From Halovulum sp039190275 (GTDB lineage Bacteria > Pseudomonadota > Alphaproteobacteria > Rhodobacterales > Rhodobacteraceae), in NCBI GenBank assembly GCA_039190275.1, contig JBCCYF010000004.1, positions 11,331-75,330 of the forward strand: a stretch of DNA of 64,000 nucleotides. The letters are read 5' to 3'. The translations under genes were made by a program, and so were the position numbers. The notes beneath the pieces were generated by a model. That model ran no database searches and was not told the origin of the DNA. It worked only from the letters and a program-made list of their open reading frames with translations. Positions 34,042 to 43,555 of the stretch are shown piece by piece. Each line of letters opens with the position of its first letter. The stretch's first letter is position 1.

Positions 34042-34623
34042 ATGTCGGAGCGCTGTCCGTGGTGTGGAACTGAAGAGATTTATGTCAAATACCACGACGA
34101 AGAGTGGGGTGTGCCCGAGCATGACAGCCGCGCTTTGTGGGAAAAACTGATTCTCGACGGCTTTCAGGCGGGCCTCTCCTGGATCACAATTCTGAAGAAG
34201 CGTGACGCGTTTCGATCCGCCTTTGACGGGTTCGATCCGGTTCGTATCGCAGAGTATGGACCAGATGACGAAAGCCGCCTGTTGGCCGACCCGGGGATCG
34301 TGCGTCATGGCGGGAAGATCCGGTCGTGCATCCGGTCCGCCCAGCTTTACCTGGAGGTCGAAGCGGGGCAGGGATTTGCAAGTTGGATGTGGCGCTATGT
34401 TGATGGTCAACCCCTGCAGTCCAATTTGCGTGACATGGCGGATGTGCCCGCGGCGACCGATCTGTCAAAACAAATCTCCAAAGACCTTAAGAAACAGGGG
34501 TTCACTTTCTGCGGTCCGACCATCGTCTACGCCTGGATGCAGGCCACCGGCATGGTCAATGACCATCTGGTGAGTTGTCCGCGACACGCGGAAATTGCGC
34601 AGATGCCGGGACCGGGCGGCTGA
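34042..34623 (+). CDS. tag: DNA-3-methyladenine glycosylase I (Tag)
   Basis: Tag excises 3-methyladenine from alkylated DNA. The 193-residue protein has the zinc-binding set C5 and H18 (CPWCG, KYHDEEWG) and H175 and C179 (NDHLVSCPRH). The catalytic-pocket segments WEKLILDGFQAGLSW and TFCGPTIVYAWMQATGMVNDH are also present. The ATG at 34042 follows GGAGG; a GTG at 34030 overlaps that site. A perfect LexA box lies directly upstream, so the gene is likely SOS-regulated. The next gene, a Usp protein, starts 70 bases downstream. Confidence 0.95.
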   Translation: MSERCPWCGTEEIYVKYHDEEWGVPEHDSRALWEKLILDGFQAGLSWITILKKRDAFRSAFDGFDPVRIAEYGPDDESRLLADPGIVRHGGKIRSCIRSAQLYLEVEAGQGFASWMWRYVDGQPLQSNLRDMADVPAATDLSKQISKDLKKQGFTFCGPTIVYAWMQATGMVNDHLVSCPRHAEIAQMPGPGG

Positions 34624-34693
34624 TCTAGGTCAAAGCGGGGTCACATGCCTGCCTTTAGTGTCGCTGCAAAACGATAGGAAGCCGGAACAAGCC

Positions 34694-35128
34694 ATGTTCA
34701 AAACGATACTTGTGGCCCTTGATGGATCCAGGCCAGGCCAGGCTGCCCTTCGGCTGGCGCTGGACATGGGTAAGCGCTGCGATGCCGAGGTCAAGGCGCT
34801 GCACGTCCCGCATGTTGTGGGGGACGTGGTGATGGCCGGAACCATGCCGATCCACTATCCGGCGGCGCCATCCCTGATCGAGGAGGCTGTTTCGCATGTC
34901 CGCGCCAGCATGATCCCGATTGCCAGAGAATTGGGACTACAGGCACCTGAGCTGATTGTCCGTTCCGGGGATCCGACCCAGGAGGTTCTTCGCGCAATTG
35001 AGGAGGTAAACGCCGACTTGCTGGTCATGGGGCGTCGCGGGCTTGGCAATGTTTCCGGACTTCTACTGGGCAGCGTTACACAAAAAGTACAGGCGCGCGC
35101 CGCCTGTCCCGTGCTCACGGTGGTCTGA
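34694..35128 (+). CDS. Universal stress protein, UspA family
   Basis: This is a 144-residue single-domain Usp. It starts with MFKTILVALDGSRPGQAALR and carries the ATP-binding pattern GRRGLGNVSGLLLGS, that is G-x2-G-x9-G-S, then VQARAACPVLTVV. The ATP-binding type of Usp dimerises and acts in stress survival; a specific partner is not evident. A weak ribosome binding site precedes the ATG at 34694, and upstream in-frame starts would add sequence foreign to the family. A 137-base gap separates it from the DUF2834 gene. Confidence 0.92.
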   Translation: MFKTILVALDGSRPGQAALRLALDMGKRCDAEVKALHVPHVVGDVVMAGTMPIHYPAAPSLIEEAVSHVRASMIPIARELGLQAPELIVRSGDPTQEVLRAIEEVNADLLVMGRRGLGNVSGLLLGSVTQKVQARAACPVLTVV

Positions 35129-35265
35129 CCGGGCTGCGCACGCAAGGCGACCGCGCCCATCACATCCATTGGACCCCAAAATCTGCCGGACCTCCGACCG
35201 GGTCCGCCCTTGACCAGAACGTTGCGTCGGGCTACCCGGGCCGCTGGCACTTTTGGGGATCTGGA

Positions 35266-35583
35266 ATGTCACCTCTTCGCATTGTCTACCTGCTGTTGAC
35301 AGTAGTCGGGTCGGTTTTGCCGATGTGGTACTTCGTTGGTTGGTTCAATGAAAACAGCTGGTCCCTTGGCGCGATGGTGGAGGCTTGGCATGCGAACCTT
35401 GCGACCTCAGGCCTTGTCTATGACCTGACGATCGCGGCTGTCGCACTAACGGTGTTTATCATCGCCGAGGCGACGGTGCGGAGGGATTGGCTGAGCCTGA
35501 TCGCGATCCCGGCGACGTTTTGTATCGGGGTTTCATGCGGATTACCCCTGTACTTACTGTTGCGTTCGCGCGAACTGAACTGA
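35266..35583 (+). CDS. DUF2834 membrane protein
   Basis: This 105-residue protein has three hydrophobic segments: IVYLLLTVVGSVLPMWYFVG, LTIAAVALTVFIIAEATV and LSLIAIPATFCIGVSCGLPLY. This is the DUF2834 pattern, including the conserved WF and N in the first loop. The family is an uncharacterised set of small inner-membrane proteins. Its stop overlaps the lysA ATG by one base, so the two are coupled. Whether it has any link to lysine synthesis is unknown. Confidence 0.8.
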   Translation: MSPLRIVYLLLTVVGSVLPMWYFVGWFNENSWSLGAMVEAWHANLATSGLVYDLTIAAVALTVFIIAEATVRRDWLSLIAIPATFCIGVSCGLPLYLLLRSRELN

Positions 35584-36851
35584 TGGATTACTTTCTGTAC
35601 AACAACGGCGTGCTGCACGCCGAGGATGTGCCGCTGCCCGACATCGCGGCCGCCGTCGGCACCCCTTTCTACGTCTACTCTACCCGAACACTGACCCGGC
35701 ACTACGGACTGTTCCAGGATGCTTTGGCGGGAATGCCGCATCTGATCTGCTATGCGATGAAGGCCAACTCCAACCTGGCTGTGGTCAAGACGCTGGGCGC
35801 ACTGGGGGCGGGTATGGATGTGGTGTCCGGGGGCGAATACAGACGCGCGCGCGCGGCCGGGGTCCCGGGTGAGCGCATTGTGTTCTCGGGCGTTGGAAAA
35901 ACACCGGACGAGATACGCCTTGCGCTTGAGGGTGGCATTCGACAGTTCAACGTTGAAAGCGAGCCCGAGCTTCGGATGCTCGACCGCATTGCCGTTTCCA
36001 TGAATACCAGAGCACCGATCACCGTGCGCGTGAACCCGGATGTGGATGCGAAAACACATGCCAAAATCTCGACCGGAATGTCTGAGAACAAGTTTGGCAT
36101 TCCGATCTCGAAGGCGCGCGCTGTCTATGCCGAGGCTGCCCGCCTGCCGGGTGTGGAGGTCGTGGGTGTCGATGTGCATATCGGCAGCCAGCTCACCGAC
36201 CTTGAGCCGTATCGTCACGCGTTCGAAAAAGTCGCGGAACTCACCCGCCAACTGCGCGCCGATGGACATGACATTCGGCGGATCGATCTGGGAGGGGGGC
36301 TGGGCATCCCCTACACCACCTCAAACGAGGCACCTCCGCTGCCCAGCGGGTACGGTGACGTAGTGCGCGAAACCGTTGGTGATCTGGGCGCTGAGATCGA
36401 AATCGAACCCGGGCGGCTGATTGCTGGAAATGCCGGTCTGCTGGTGTCGAAGGTGTTGTTCGTAAAAGAAGGGGAGGGGCGGGACTTTCTGATCCTTGAC
36501 GCGGCGATGAACGATCTGATCCGCCCGGCGATGTATGACAGTCACCATGACATTGTCCCGGTTATGGAACCGGCGCCGGGCGTGGCGCAGCGGGCCTATG
36601 ACATTGTCGGCCCGGTTTGCGAGTCAGGCGATACATTTGCCAAGCAACGCCAGATGCCGCCAGTAGGCGAGGATGCGCTGGTCGCCTTCCGCTCGGCGGG
36701 TGCGTATGGCGCGGTGATGTCGTCCGAGTACAATTCCAGACCTCTGGTCCCCGAAGTGCTGGTCTCGGGCGATCAATTCGCCGTGGTTCGCGCGCGTCCA
36801 ACATTTGACGAAATGCTCTCGCGCGATACCATACCTGAATGGCTGGAGTGA
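35583..36851 (+). CDS. lysA: Diaminopimelate decarboxylase LysA
   Basis: LysA makes L-lysine from meso-diaminopimelate with pyridoxal phosphate. The 422-residue protein has the PLP lysine in CYAMKANSNLAVV, the HIGSQL segment, the glycine-rich phosphate loop DLGGGLGI, EPGRLIAGNAG, and the C-terminal cysteine motif GPVCESGDTFA (active site of the partner subunit). The ATG at 35583 overlaps the DUF2834 stop and has no clear ribosome binding site, consistent with translational coupling. The TIGR02302 gene follows after 42 bases. Confidence 0.96.
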   Translation: MDYFLYNNGVLHAEDVPLPDIAAAVGTPFYVYSTRTLTRHYGLFQDALAGMPHLICYAMKANSNLAVVKTLGALGAGMDVVSGGEYRRARAAGVPGERIVFSGVGKTPDEIRLALEGGIRQFNVESEPELRMLDRIAVSMNTRAPITVRVNPDVDAKTHAKISTGMSENKFGIPISKARAVYAEAARLPGVEVVGVDVHIGSQLTDLEPYRHAFEKVAELTRQLRADGHDIRRIDLGGGLGIPYTTSNEAPPLPSGYGDVVRETVGDLGAEIEIEPGRLIAGNAGLLVSKVLFVKEGEGRDFLILDAAMNDLIRPAMYDSHHDIVPVMEPAPGVAQRAYDIVGPVCESGDTFAKQRQMPPVGEDALVAFRSAGAYGAVMSSEYNSRPLVPEVLVSGDQFAVVRARPTFDEMLSRDTIPEWLE

Positions 36852-36893
36852 CTCGCGGGGGCATCCCGCATATGCCATAGGCGGAGGCTGGGA

Positions 36894-39551
36894 ATGGCAG
36901 ACATCACGCAGGCACTCACGGCGGCAAAGGCGCGGTTGGAACGCCAGATCACCCGTACCCGCTGGTCGATGATAATTGAATGCCTGGCACAGGCCTTTTG
37001 GCCGACATTGTCGGCGATCCTTCTGGGTGGTGCGCTCTGGGGCTTTGGCGTGCTTGGTGTTTTCCCGCCACAGGCGTCATTGGCGTTTCTTGGGTTGTTT
37101 GCCGTGGCAGTGATCGGGGCGCTTATGTGGGGCGCGCGAACGCTTGTCTGGCCCGGTCGCGATGATGCGGTGGCGCGTTTGGATAGTGCTCTGCCGGGCA
37201 GACCGATTGAGGCCCTGGGTGACCAGATCGCCATCGGACAGAACGATCCCGGCGCCCGGGCGCTGTGGGCGCGGCACCTTGAGCGGATGGCGGAGCGGGC
37301 AGCGGCGGCGCGCGCGGCGCGGCCAAATCTTCAACTTGCGCCACGTGACCCCTGGGGATTGCGCCTTATGGCGCTTGTTGCTGCGCTCGCGGCAATAGTT
37401 TTTGCCGGGCGTCCCGAGCCGATAGACCTTGCTCTGACCGGCACCCCGTCGGGGCCGCAAATCGCCTCCGGTCCCAGCTTCGAAGCCTGGGCAAACCCGC
37501 CCGCCTACACCGGGCGCCCCACGCTTTATCTGACACAGGACGTCGATCCCGAGCTGGATCTGCCGGTCGGGACCGAAGTTACGATCCGGGTCTACGGCAG
37601 CAATGCGGATCATTCCGTTGATGAAACCGTATCCGGTTCGGAAACGCAGCTGGAGAACGTGGCCGAGGGGATCGGCAGCGCCAGTTTCCGTGTCGAACAA
37701 GACGGCAGTTTTGCCCTTGCGCGTGGCGCCGAGCAACTGGCCCAATGGTCCGTAACAGTGATCCCCGATGCCTTGCCCAACATAGCGCTCGAGGGCGATG
37801 TCGAACGCTCGACATCCGGCGCTATGGAGCTGAGCTTTCGCGCAACCGATGATTATGGGGTGGTTCGCGCCGAGGCGACGATCGAGCTGGATCTGGAGGC
37901 GGTCGACCGCAGCTTTGGGCTGGAGTCCGCGCCGGATCCGCGCGAGGCCATTGTTCTGGACCTGCCCATGCCCCTGTCCGGACAGCTTGAAGATGTGAGC
38001 GAAACTCTGGTCGAGGACCTGTCCAAACATCCCTGGGCGGGCCTGCCTGTCACAATCTCACTGCTGGTCGAGGATGCCGCGGCGCAGTTTGGTCGTTTCT
38101 CGCAAGGGGACGTCACCCTTCCCGGACGTCGGTTCTTTGACCCATTGGCGCGTGCGCTGGTCGAACAGCGGCGCGACCTCCTGTGGAACATCGAAAACAG
38201 TGATCGCGTGGATCAGATGCTGCGGACCATCACCCATGCCCCGGAAGACATATTCACCAACCAGACCGCATACCTCATGACCCGGATGGCACTGCGCCGA
38301 CTGGGCTATGCACGTGAAGGCGGTCTGACCCAAGAAGAGCAGGAGGATATCGCCGAGTTGCTGTGGCAGGCTGCTCTGGTCGTCGAAGACGGTAGCCTAT
38401 CGGATGCGCGCGAACGCCTGCGCCGCGCCCAGGATCGCCTGTCGGATGCGATCGAAAATGGGGCAACCGAAGAGGAAATCGCCGAGCTGATGCAAGAGTT
38501 GCGCGAGGCCATGCAGGACTACATGCAACAACTCGCGCAGGAGGCTTTGGACAACCCCGACCAGCTGGCGCAGCAACCCCAGGGACAGCAGCAGGAACTG
38601 TCCCAGGACCAGTTGCAACAGATGTTGGATGAGATCCAGCGCCTTGCCGAAAATGGTCAGCAGGAAGAGGCGCAAGCACTGCTGGAGCAGCTGCGGGAAA
38701 TGCTGGAGAATCTGCAAATGCAGGCCCAGCAGGGGGGACAAGGGCAACAGGGCGAAGGCCAGCAAATGATGCAGGAGTTGCAAGACACACTGCGCCAGCA
38801 ACAGAACCTTGCGGACGAGAGTTTTCAGCAGCTGCAGCGGGACTTCAATCAGGGTCGGCAGCAGCCCGGACAGCAAGGTCAGCAGGGACAGCCTGGTCAA
38901 CAGCCGGGACAGGGACAGCAGCCCGGTCAGGGGCAGCAGTTCGGGCAGGGACAGCAACCGGGACAGCAGGGACAACAAGGGCCCGGCGGGCAACGCCCGG
39001 GCAACCAGCTTGGCCAACCAGGCCAGAACCAGAATGGCCAGGGATTTCCCAGCGCGCGCGAACTTGCGCAGCGGCAGGAGTCTTTGCGGCAGATGTTGGA
39101 TGATCTGCGGGGGCGGCTTCCAGGTCCGGGAACCGAGGGTGGCGCGGATGCCCGCCGACAGTTGGAGCGCGCCGAGCGTGAGATGGGCGATGCGCGCGAC
39201 AATCTGGATAGCGGTAACCTAAACGGCGCGCTTGACGATCAGGCAGATGCGATGGAAGCGCTGCGCGAGGGGATCCGGGGCCTCGGCGAAGAGTTGCAGC
39301 AACAAGCGCAACAGAACCAGGGTGACGCGGGAAGCCAGGAGGGCGACGGTCTGGCCCGCGACAATCGCGATCCGCTGGGACGCCCTGCAGGAACACGCGG
39401 GAACATACGGTCGAACGAGAACCTTCTACCGGGCGAGGATGCCATGCGTCGTGCCCAGGAACTGTTTGACGAGATCCGTCGACGCACCGGCGAGCAGAAC
39501 CGTTCGGAGGATGAACTGGACTACCTCCGACGGTTGCTGGATCGGTTCTGA
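36894..39551 (+). CDS. TIGR02302 family membrane protein with Gln/Gly-rich region
   Basis: This is an 885-residue protein of the alphaproteobacterial TIGR02302 (DUF4175) type. Helices near residues 22-45, 60-82 and 158-175 anchor it in the inner membrane; the rest is probably periplasmic. Residues about 515-640 are a long Glu/Gln-rich helical region. Residues about 655-720 consist of repeated GQQ and PGQ units, followed by a charged C-terminal domain ending EDELDYLRRLLDRF. The gene follows lysA, as in many relatives. No biochemical function is known. The low-complexity tract is in frame and uninterrupted. Confidence 0.85.
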   Translation: MADITQALTAAKARLERQITRTRWSMIIECLAQAFWPTLSAILLGGALWGFGVLGVFPPQASLAFLGLFAVAVIGALMWGARTLVWPGRDDAVARLDSALPGRPIEALGDQIAIGQNDPGARALWARHLERMAERAAAARAARPNLQLAPRDPWGLRLMALVAALAAIVFAGRPEPIDLALTGTPSGPQIASGPSFEAWANPPAYTGRPTLYLTQDVDPELDLPVGTEVTIRVYGSNADHSVDETVSGSETQLENVAEGIGSASFRVEQDGSFALARGAEQLAQWSVTVIPDALPNIALEGDVERSTSGAMELSFRATDDYGVVRAEATIELDLEAVDRSFGLESAPDPREAIVLDLPMPLSGQLEDVSETLVEDLSKHPWAGLPVTISLLVEDAAAQFGRFSQGDVTLPGRRFFDPLARALVEQRRDLLWNIENSDRVDQMLRTITHAPEDIFTNQTAYLMTRMALRRLGYAREGGLTQEEQEDIAELLWQAALVVEDGSLSDARERLRRAQDRLSDAIENGATEEEIAELMQELREAMQDYMQQLAQEALDNPDQLAQQPQGQQQELSQDQLQQMLDEIQRLAENGQQEEAQALLEQLREMLENLQMQAQQGGQGQQGEGQQMMQELQDTLRQQQNLADESFQQLQRDFNQGRQQPGQQGQQGQPGQQPGQGQQPGQGQQFGQGQQPGQQGQQGPGGQRPGNQLGQPGQNQNGQGFPSARELAQRQESLRQMLDDLRGRLPGPGTEGGADARRQLERAEREMGDARDNLDSGNLNGALDDQADAMEALREGIRGLGEELQQQAQQNQGDAGSQEGDGLARDNRDPLGRPAGTRGNIRSNENLLPGEDAMRRAQELFDEIRRRTGEQNRSEDELDYLRRLLDRF

Positions 39552-39758
39552 GGCGGGGCGCCCTTCCGCTGGAGTTGTTCCACTAGCCCATTGTGGCCAG
39601 TGACGCTGTGCGCCGTCATATCCACAAAGCCCGGTATGAAACCAAAATTCCAATGCGGTTTCGGATATCTGTCGACTTGCTGACACCCAAGTGGTGATCC
39701 GAAAGCGACCAGATAGCCGCGGATCAATGCTTAGCGGCAACGATGGTGGTATCAGCCC

Positions 39759-40658
39759 CTACTCAGCCGCTGGAGCATCTTCGCCGCTTGTGAACCCTTC
39801 GATGGTTTCGCTTGCTTGTGCGATCAGACCCTCAGCGACCGGCTGATACTGAACATACAGCTCCTCCACCTGCAGTCGGCCCGTGGCCACATAGTCAGAC
39901 ATCTGTGCCAGATACGGTGCAGCAGCGGGATAAGCCGTCTCAATGTCAGCGCGCATCACATAGGCCGCGCTTACCAGACCGATAAGCACAACGGCGATTA
40001 CAAAGCCGGGCATCATGCTGCCCCGCCGCTCGCGTACTTCCGGGTCAGACTGTCGGCGGGTTCGTTTGGCGGCTTTGCGCGCCGCGCGGCCAGAGGGTTT
40101 TTCGACTTTTTCCAACTCCCGCAAAGCAGCGGCCAGTCCGGTTGCCGGCGCAGTATCCTCGGCCGTGGTGTCGTCCATGTTGAAGCCCCAACGGCTGGAC
40201 TTCTTTTCTTCCGTCGTCGCGTCGTCAATGTCTATCCCGGCGCTTTCAGCGGCCCGGGTCAGGTTACGCCGTTGCGACTGAACCGCCTCACCCTTTTCGA
40301 AGTCGCCACCCTCTTCGGCAATCTGAGAGCGCAGGGCCGCCAGGATATCCTCCTCGCTTTCACCGTCTTCCGGCTCAAAGAAATCCGTGGCGGGGCGCTT
40401 ACCATCGCGGGCGTCCAGTTCTCCACGCACCGCCTGCGACAGGGCGGCACGCTCGTCCCTGTCAAGGCGCTCGGACGGGCGCGGCGGCGGTATGCCAGCC
40501 GCAGCAGCCGGGTCTAATCTGAGAGGCGGTTCGTCGCTCTGGGGATATTGAATCCAGGATTCCTCGCAGTTCGAGCACTGGACCTCACGCCCCTCAGGCG
40601 GAAACAGCGATCCGTCGACTTCGTATTGGGATGCACAATTCGGACAGATCAACCGCAT
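39759..40658 (-). CDS. MJ0042-type zinc-ribbon membrane protein
   Basis: This is a 299-residue protein. The N-terminal zinc ribbon has two CxxC pairs (MRLICPNCASQYEV and VQCSNCEESW, within residues 1-45). A long acidic, probably disordered region follows, then a single membrane helix (GFVIAVVLIGLVSAAYVM, about residues 217-234) and a C-terminal tail. The ATG at 40658 follows GGAGGG and puts the ribbon at the N-terminus. Rhodobacteraceae carry this gene next to ftsEX, as here, in divergent orientation. The function is unknown; metal binding is inferred from the cysteines. Confidence 0.87.
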   Translation of the reverse strand: MRLICPNCASQYEVDGSLFPPEGREVQCSNCEESWIQYPQSDEPPLRLDPAAAAGIPPPRPSERLDRDERAALSQAVRGELDARDGKRPATDFFEPEDGESEEDILAALRSQIAEEGGDFEKGEAVQSQRRNLTRAAESAGIDIDDATTEEKKSSRWGFNMDDTTAEDTAPATGLAAALRELEKVEKPSGRAARKAAKRTRRQSDPEVRERRGSMMPGFVIAVVLIGLVSAAYVMRADIETAYPAAAPYLAQMSDYVATGRLQVEELYVQYQPVAEGLIAQASETIEGFTSGEDAPAAE

Positions 40659-40803
40659 GGGACCCTCCACTTTCCAAAAACCGGGGCACATATGTTGGGG
40701 GGACTTTAACCTGCCTACACAATGTTGCAAGGCGATGTTCACGACTTGCTCCGCGGCCGTGGCTCTGCGACTGTTCGTTTGGGGCCAGAAACGGCAGGAT
40801 ACG

Positions 40804-41481
40804 GTGCTGGAATTCGAGGATGTAAGCTATGGATACGTCGGTCGGACGGTACTTGACCGCGTTACCTTGGCACTTGAACCGGGCGGGTTCTATGTTCTGA
40901 CTGGTCCCTCGGGCGCCGGAAAAACCACTTTTCTGCGGTTATGTACGCTTGAGGCGCTTCCACAGTCGGGCCGCATGTCGGTTTTTGGCGAGGACCCTGC
41001 GTCACTGGACCGGAACGCCACAGCGGCATTGCGTCGACGCATGGGCACGGTCCACCAGGATTGCCAATTCCTCGACCATCTCAGTGTCCGCCGCAACATT
41101 GCGTTTCCACTGGAAATTGCGGGCCGCCACCGGCCACAACATGCCAGCGATGTCGACGATGTGCTGGGATGGGTGGATCTGGAGGACCGCGCCGATGCGC
41201 TACCGCCGCAACTGTCCGGTGGCGAGCGGCAGAGGGCTGCCCTGGCTCGTGCTGTCATGCTGTCGCCCGAGGTTCTGATCGCGGATGAACCCACCGGCAA
41301 TATCGATAGGGATATGGCCCATCGCATTATCCGCTTATTGGCGGAACTGAACCGCCTCGGTCGGTCTGTCCTGATCGCGACGCATGACATGGACCTGATC
41401 CGCGCTGCCAAGTCCGAGGTTCCCGCACGGATACTGCGCCTGTCCGCAGGTGTGATACATCAGGCGGAGGTTGACGCGTGA
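40804..41481 (+). CDS. ftsE: Cell division ATP-binding protein FtsE
   Basis: This 225-residue ABC ATPase acts with FtsX at the division site to control peptidoglycan hydrolases. Motifs are Walker A GPSGAGKTTF, Q-loop VHQDCQFLDHLSV, signature LSGGERQRAALARAV, Walker B VLIADEPTGNID and H-loop ATHD. The length and the VHQD variant fit FtsE. The GTG at 40804 (MLEFEDVSYGY) gives the usual N-terminus; upstream in-frame starts add unrelated sequence. The ftsX start overlaps its end by four bases. Confidence 0.93.
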   Translation: MLEFEDVSYGYVGRTVLDRVTLALEPGGFYVLTGPSGAGKTTFLRLCTLEALPQSGRMSVFGEDPASLDRNATAALRRRMGTVHQDCQFLDHLSVRRNIAFPLEIAGRHRPQHASDVDDVLGWVDLEDRADALPPQLSGGERQRAALARAVMLSPEVLIADEPTGNIDRDMAHRIIRLLAELNRLGRSVLIATHDMDLIRAAKSEVPARILRLSAGVIHQAEVDA

Positions 41482-42353
41482 TTGGCCGCCTGCTTATCGG
41501 CGATCCAACGGCGGATGCGGCCGTACCTCCAAGTGGCGTGACGGGCCATCTGACAATACTTGCCTCGGCCGCCATGGCGCTGCTGGCGGTTTTTGCGGTC
41601 ATGCTGGCGTTGTCCGCGGGTCGGGTGGCTGACCGCTGGTCAGTGGCCGTGCAGGGGCGGGCAACGTTGGAACTGCCCGATCAGGACCCCGAGGTTGTGC
41701 TGCGTGCCCAGGTATTGCTTGCCCAAACACCCGGTATTCTTGAGGTGGCCTTGCAGGATCCGGCAGACACCCGCAATCAGCTCGCTGGTTGGGTGAATGA
41801 CCCTGCGTCACTGGACGGGCTGGCTCTACCGGTATTGATTGATATCGTCGAGGAAGCGGACTTCGAACCCGCTGGATTGGTCGGCCGTCTGGAGGGCGAA
41901 CTTCCTGGCGCGATCTATCACCGGCACCAGATCTGGCAGACCCGCGTGACCGATGCGGTACATCGGATCCGTTGGCTGGCGCTTGGCGTGCTTGGGCTTA
42001 CCTTTGCGGTCACAACAATCGTGGTGACCCTCGCGGCGCGCGCATCTTTGGCGATGAACCGTCCGGTGGTCGGTACTCTGCGCCAGATGGGTGCCGCGGA
42101 CAGTTTTGTCGCTCGTGCGTTTGTGCGGCGCTTCACACGTCGTGGGCTGTTGGGCTCGGCACTGGGGACATGCGTCGGGCTGGGGCTGATCGCGCTGCTG
42201 CCGCTTGGCCTTGACGATCAGGTATTTGGCAGTCTGCGGCCGGGCAGCATTGCGGGATGGCTGGCTGCTCTTGCCATTCCGCCCCTTACCGGTTTAACCG
42301 CCTTCATTGCGACGCGCCGGGCGGCATTTCGCGTCTTGCGGCGTCACCTATGA
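41478..42353 (+). CDS. ftsX: Cell division protein FtsX
   Basis: This 291-residue membrane protein has the FtsX/MacB-like layout. A first helix lies near residues 22-45 (LTILASAAMALLAVFAVMLAL), a periplasmic domain of about 120 residues follows, and then three helices (LALGVLGLTFAVTTIVVTLA, a GLLGSALGTCVGLGLIALLP segment and IAGWLAALAIPPLTGLTAFI). It transmits FtsE ATPase activity to periplasmic hydrolase activators. It is coupled to ftsE by an ATGA overlap, and the acyltransferase gene begins 13 bases after it. Confidence 0.9.
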   Translation: MIGRLLIGDPTADAAVPPSGVTGHLTILASAAMALLAVFAVMLALSAGRVADRWSVAVQGRATLELPDQDPEVVLRAQVLLAQTPGILEVALQDPADTRNQLAGWVNDPASLDGLALPVLIDIVEEADFEPAGLVGRLEGELPGAIYHRHQIWQTRVTDAVHRIRWLALGVLGLTFAVTTIVVTLAARASLAMNRPVVGTLRQMGAADSFVARAFVRRFTRRGLLGSALGTCVGLGLIALLPLGLDDQVFGSLRPGSIAGWLAALAIPPLTGLTAFIATRRAAFRVLRRHL

Positions 42354-42366
42354 AAGACCACCGTTC

Positions 42367-43104
42367 ATGCTTCTGATCCGTTCCGTGCTGTTTGATGTAC
42401 TACTATATTCGTTGATGCTGGTGATGGGCATCGTCTGCAGCCCGCTCGCGCTGATCTCCCGCGAATGGACCGTTCGGGTGATGCAGTGGTATTGCCACAT
42501 CTCACTTTGGATGCTGCGGGTCATTTGTGGGTTGCGGGTGGAGGTGCGTGGAAATGTGCCTCGGGGCGAAGTGGTGGTTGCATCCAAGCATCAGTCGTTT
42601 CTGGACATCATCATTCACACCAGCACCTTACCGCGCCCACGGTTCATCATGAAAGAGGAACTCAAATGGGTGCCGATCTTTGGTGTCTATGCGCTGCGTA
42701 TGGGCTCAACGCCGGTGGCGCGGGGGCGCAAAGGCGCTGCAGTGCGCGAAATGGTCAACGCGGCTGAGAAAAGCGGCGCCGGTGGGGGGCAACTGGTGAT
42801 TTATCCGCAAGGGACGCGGTTGGCCCCGGGCGTATCCGCACCGTATAAGGTCGGCGCTGGCGTCTTGTATCAGCGCATGGGGGTCGCCTGTGTGCCTGCG
42901 GCGACGAATGCGGGCGTTTTTTGGGGACGCAAGAGCGTGCTGCGGCGGCCCGGGCTGGCGGTTGTCGAGTATCTGGAACCTATCGCGCCGGGGCTGGATC
43001 TGCAGGCCTTCCTGGGCCGGGTCGAAGCGGAGGTTGAAGCAGCGTCCGACCGTCTTTTGGAAGAGGCAACGGGAGCAGCAGACACGTTATCCGCAGCCTC
43101 TTGA
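42367..43104 (+). CDS. 1-acyl-sn-glycerol-3-phosphate acyltransferase (PlsC family)
   Basis: This 245-residue membrane-bound acyltransferase has the catalytic HxxxxD motif in KHQSFLDIII, followed by FIMKEELKWVPIFGVYA and the phosphate-binding motif in IYPQGTRLAPG (Gln for the usual Glu before GTR). An N-terminal hydrophobic segment (LFDVLLYSLMLVMGIVC) anchors it. It acylates lysophosphatidic acid to phosphatidic acid in phospholipid synthesis, by family. The ATG at 42367 has only a weak ribosome binding site; it lies 13 bases after ftsX, so it is probably in that operon. Confidence 0.9.
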   Translation: MLLIRSVLFDVLLYSLMLVMGIVCSPLALISREWTVRVMQWYCHISLWMLRVICGLRVEVRGNVPRGEVVVASKHQSFLDIIIHTSTLPRPRFIMKEELKWVPIFGVYALRMGSTPVARGRKGAAVREMVNAAEKSGAGGGQLVIYPQGTRLAPGVSAPYKVGAGVLYQRMGVACVPAATNAGVFWGRKSVLRRPGLAVVEYLEPIAPGLDLQAFLGRVEAEVEAASDRLLEEATGAADTLSAAS

Positions 43105-43201
43105 TCTAGCGCAGGGCGGGCGGCGTCTTTCCATCACACTATGTGGGCCGATGGGGGCGAATGTCCGACCCTTGGTACGTACAGTCGAAAGGAGGATGCA
43201 T

Positions 43202-43510
43202 ATGCGCCGATACGCCGGTCTCTTGGTTCTTTCCCTGACCGCAGTGCCCACGTTTTCAAACGCGAGCGAGATCGCCGAGGGGCAAAGGCTTGCCAAGGCG
43301 TGGTGCGTGTCCTGTCATGTGGTCGCGCCCGGATCTGTCGGCGCTGATGCCGGACCCAGTTTTGCTTCGGTCGCTGATCGGCCTGGGCTGAGCGCGGGCG
43401 CGTTGCGGGCCTGGTTGACCGATCCGCACCCTATCATGCCAAGGTTTGATCTGTCCGAGCGGCAGATCCAGTCGCTCGTTGCTTATATCGAAAGCTTGGG
43501 CAGCAACTGA
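43202..43510 (+). CDS. Small periplasmic class I cytochrome c
   Basis: This 102-residue protein has a signal peptide (RRYAGLLVLSLTAVPTFSNA). The mature part has one haem-binding motif CVSCH (C35-H39) and a candidate axial methionine in PHPIMPRF. The ending LSERQIQSLVAYIESLG is the usual last helix of class I cytochromes c. It should carry electrons in the periplasm; the partner is unknown. AAAGGAGG lies six bases before the ATG at 43202; the ATG at 43196 is too close to it. Confidence 0.9.
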   Translation: MRRYAGLLVLSLTAVPTFSNASEIAEGQRLAKAWCVSCHVVAPGSVGADAGPSFASVADRPGLSAGALRAWLTDPHPIMPRFDLSERQIQSLVAYIESLGSN

Positions 43511-43555
43511 CCCGCGCGTAAGATCCGACAGATCGGTCGCATAGATGGACTTTGG

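Noticed and set aside
38397..39017. Leu-rich open frame antisense to the Gln-rich tract
   Set aside because: Leu-rich composition is the direct complement of CAG codons in the TIGR02302 gene; not a gene.
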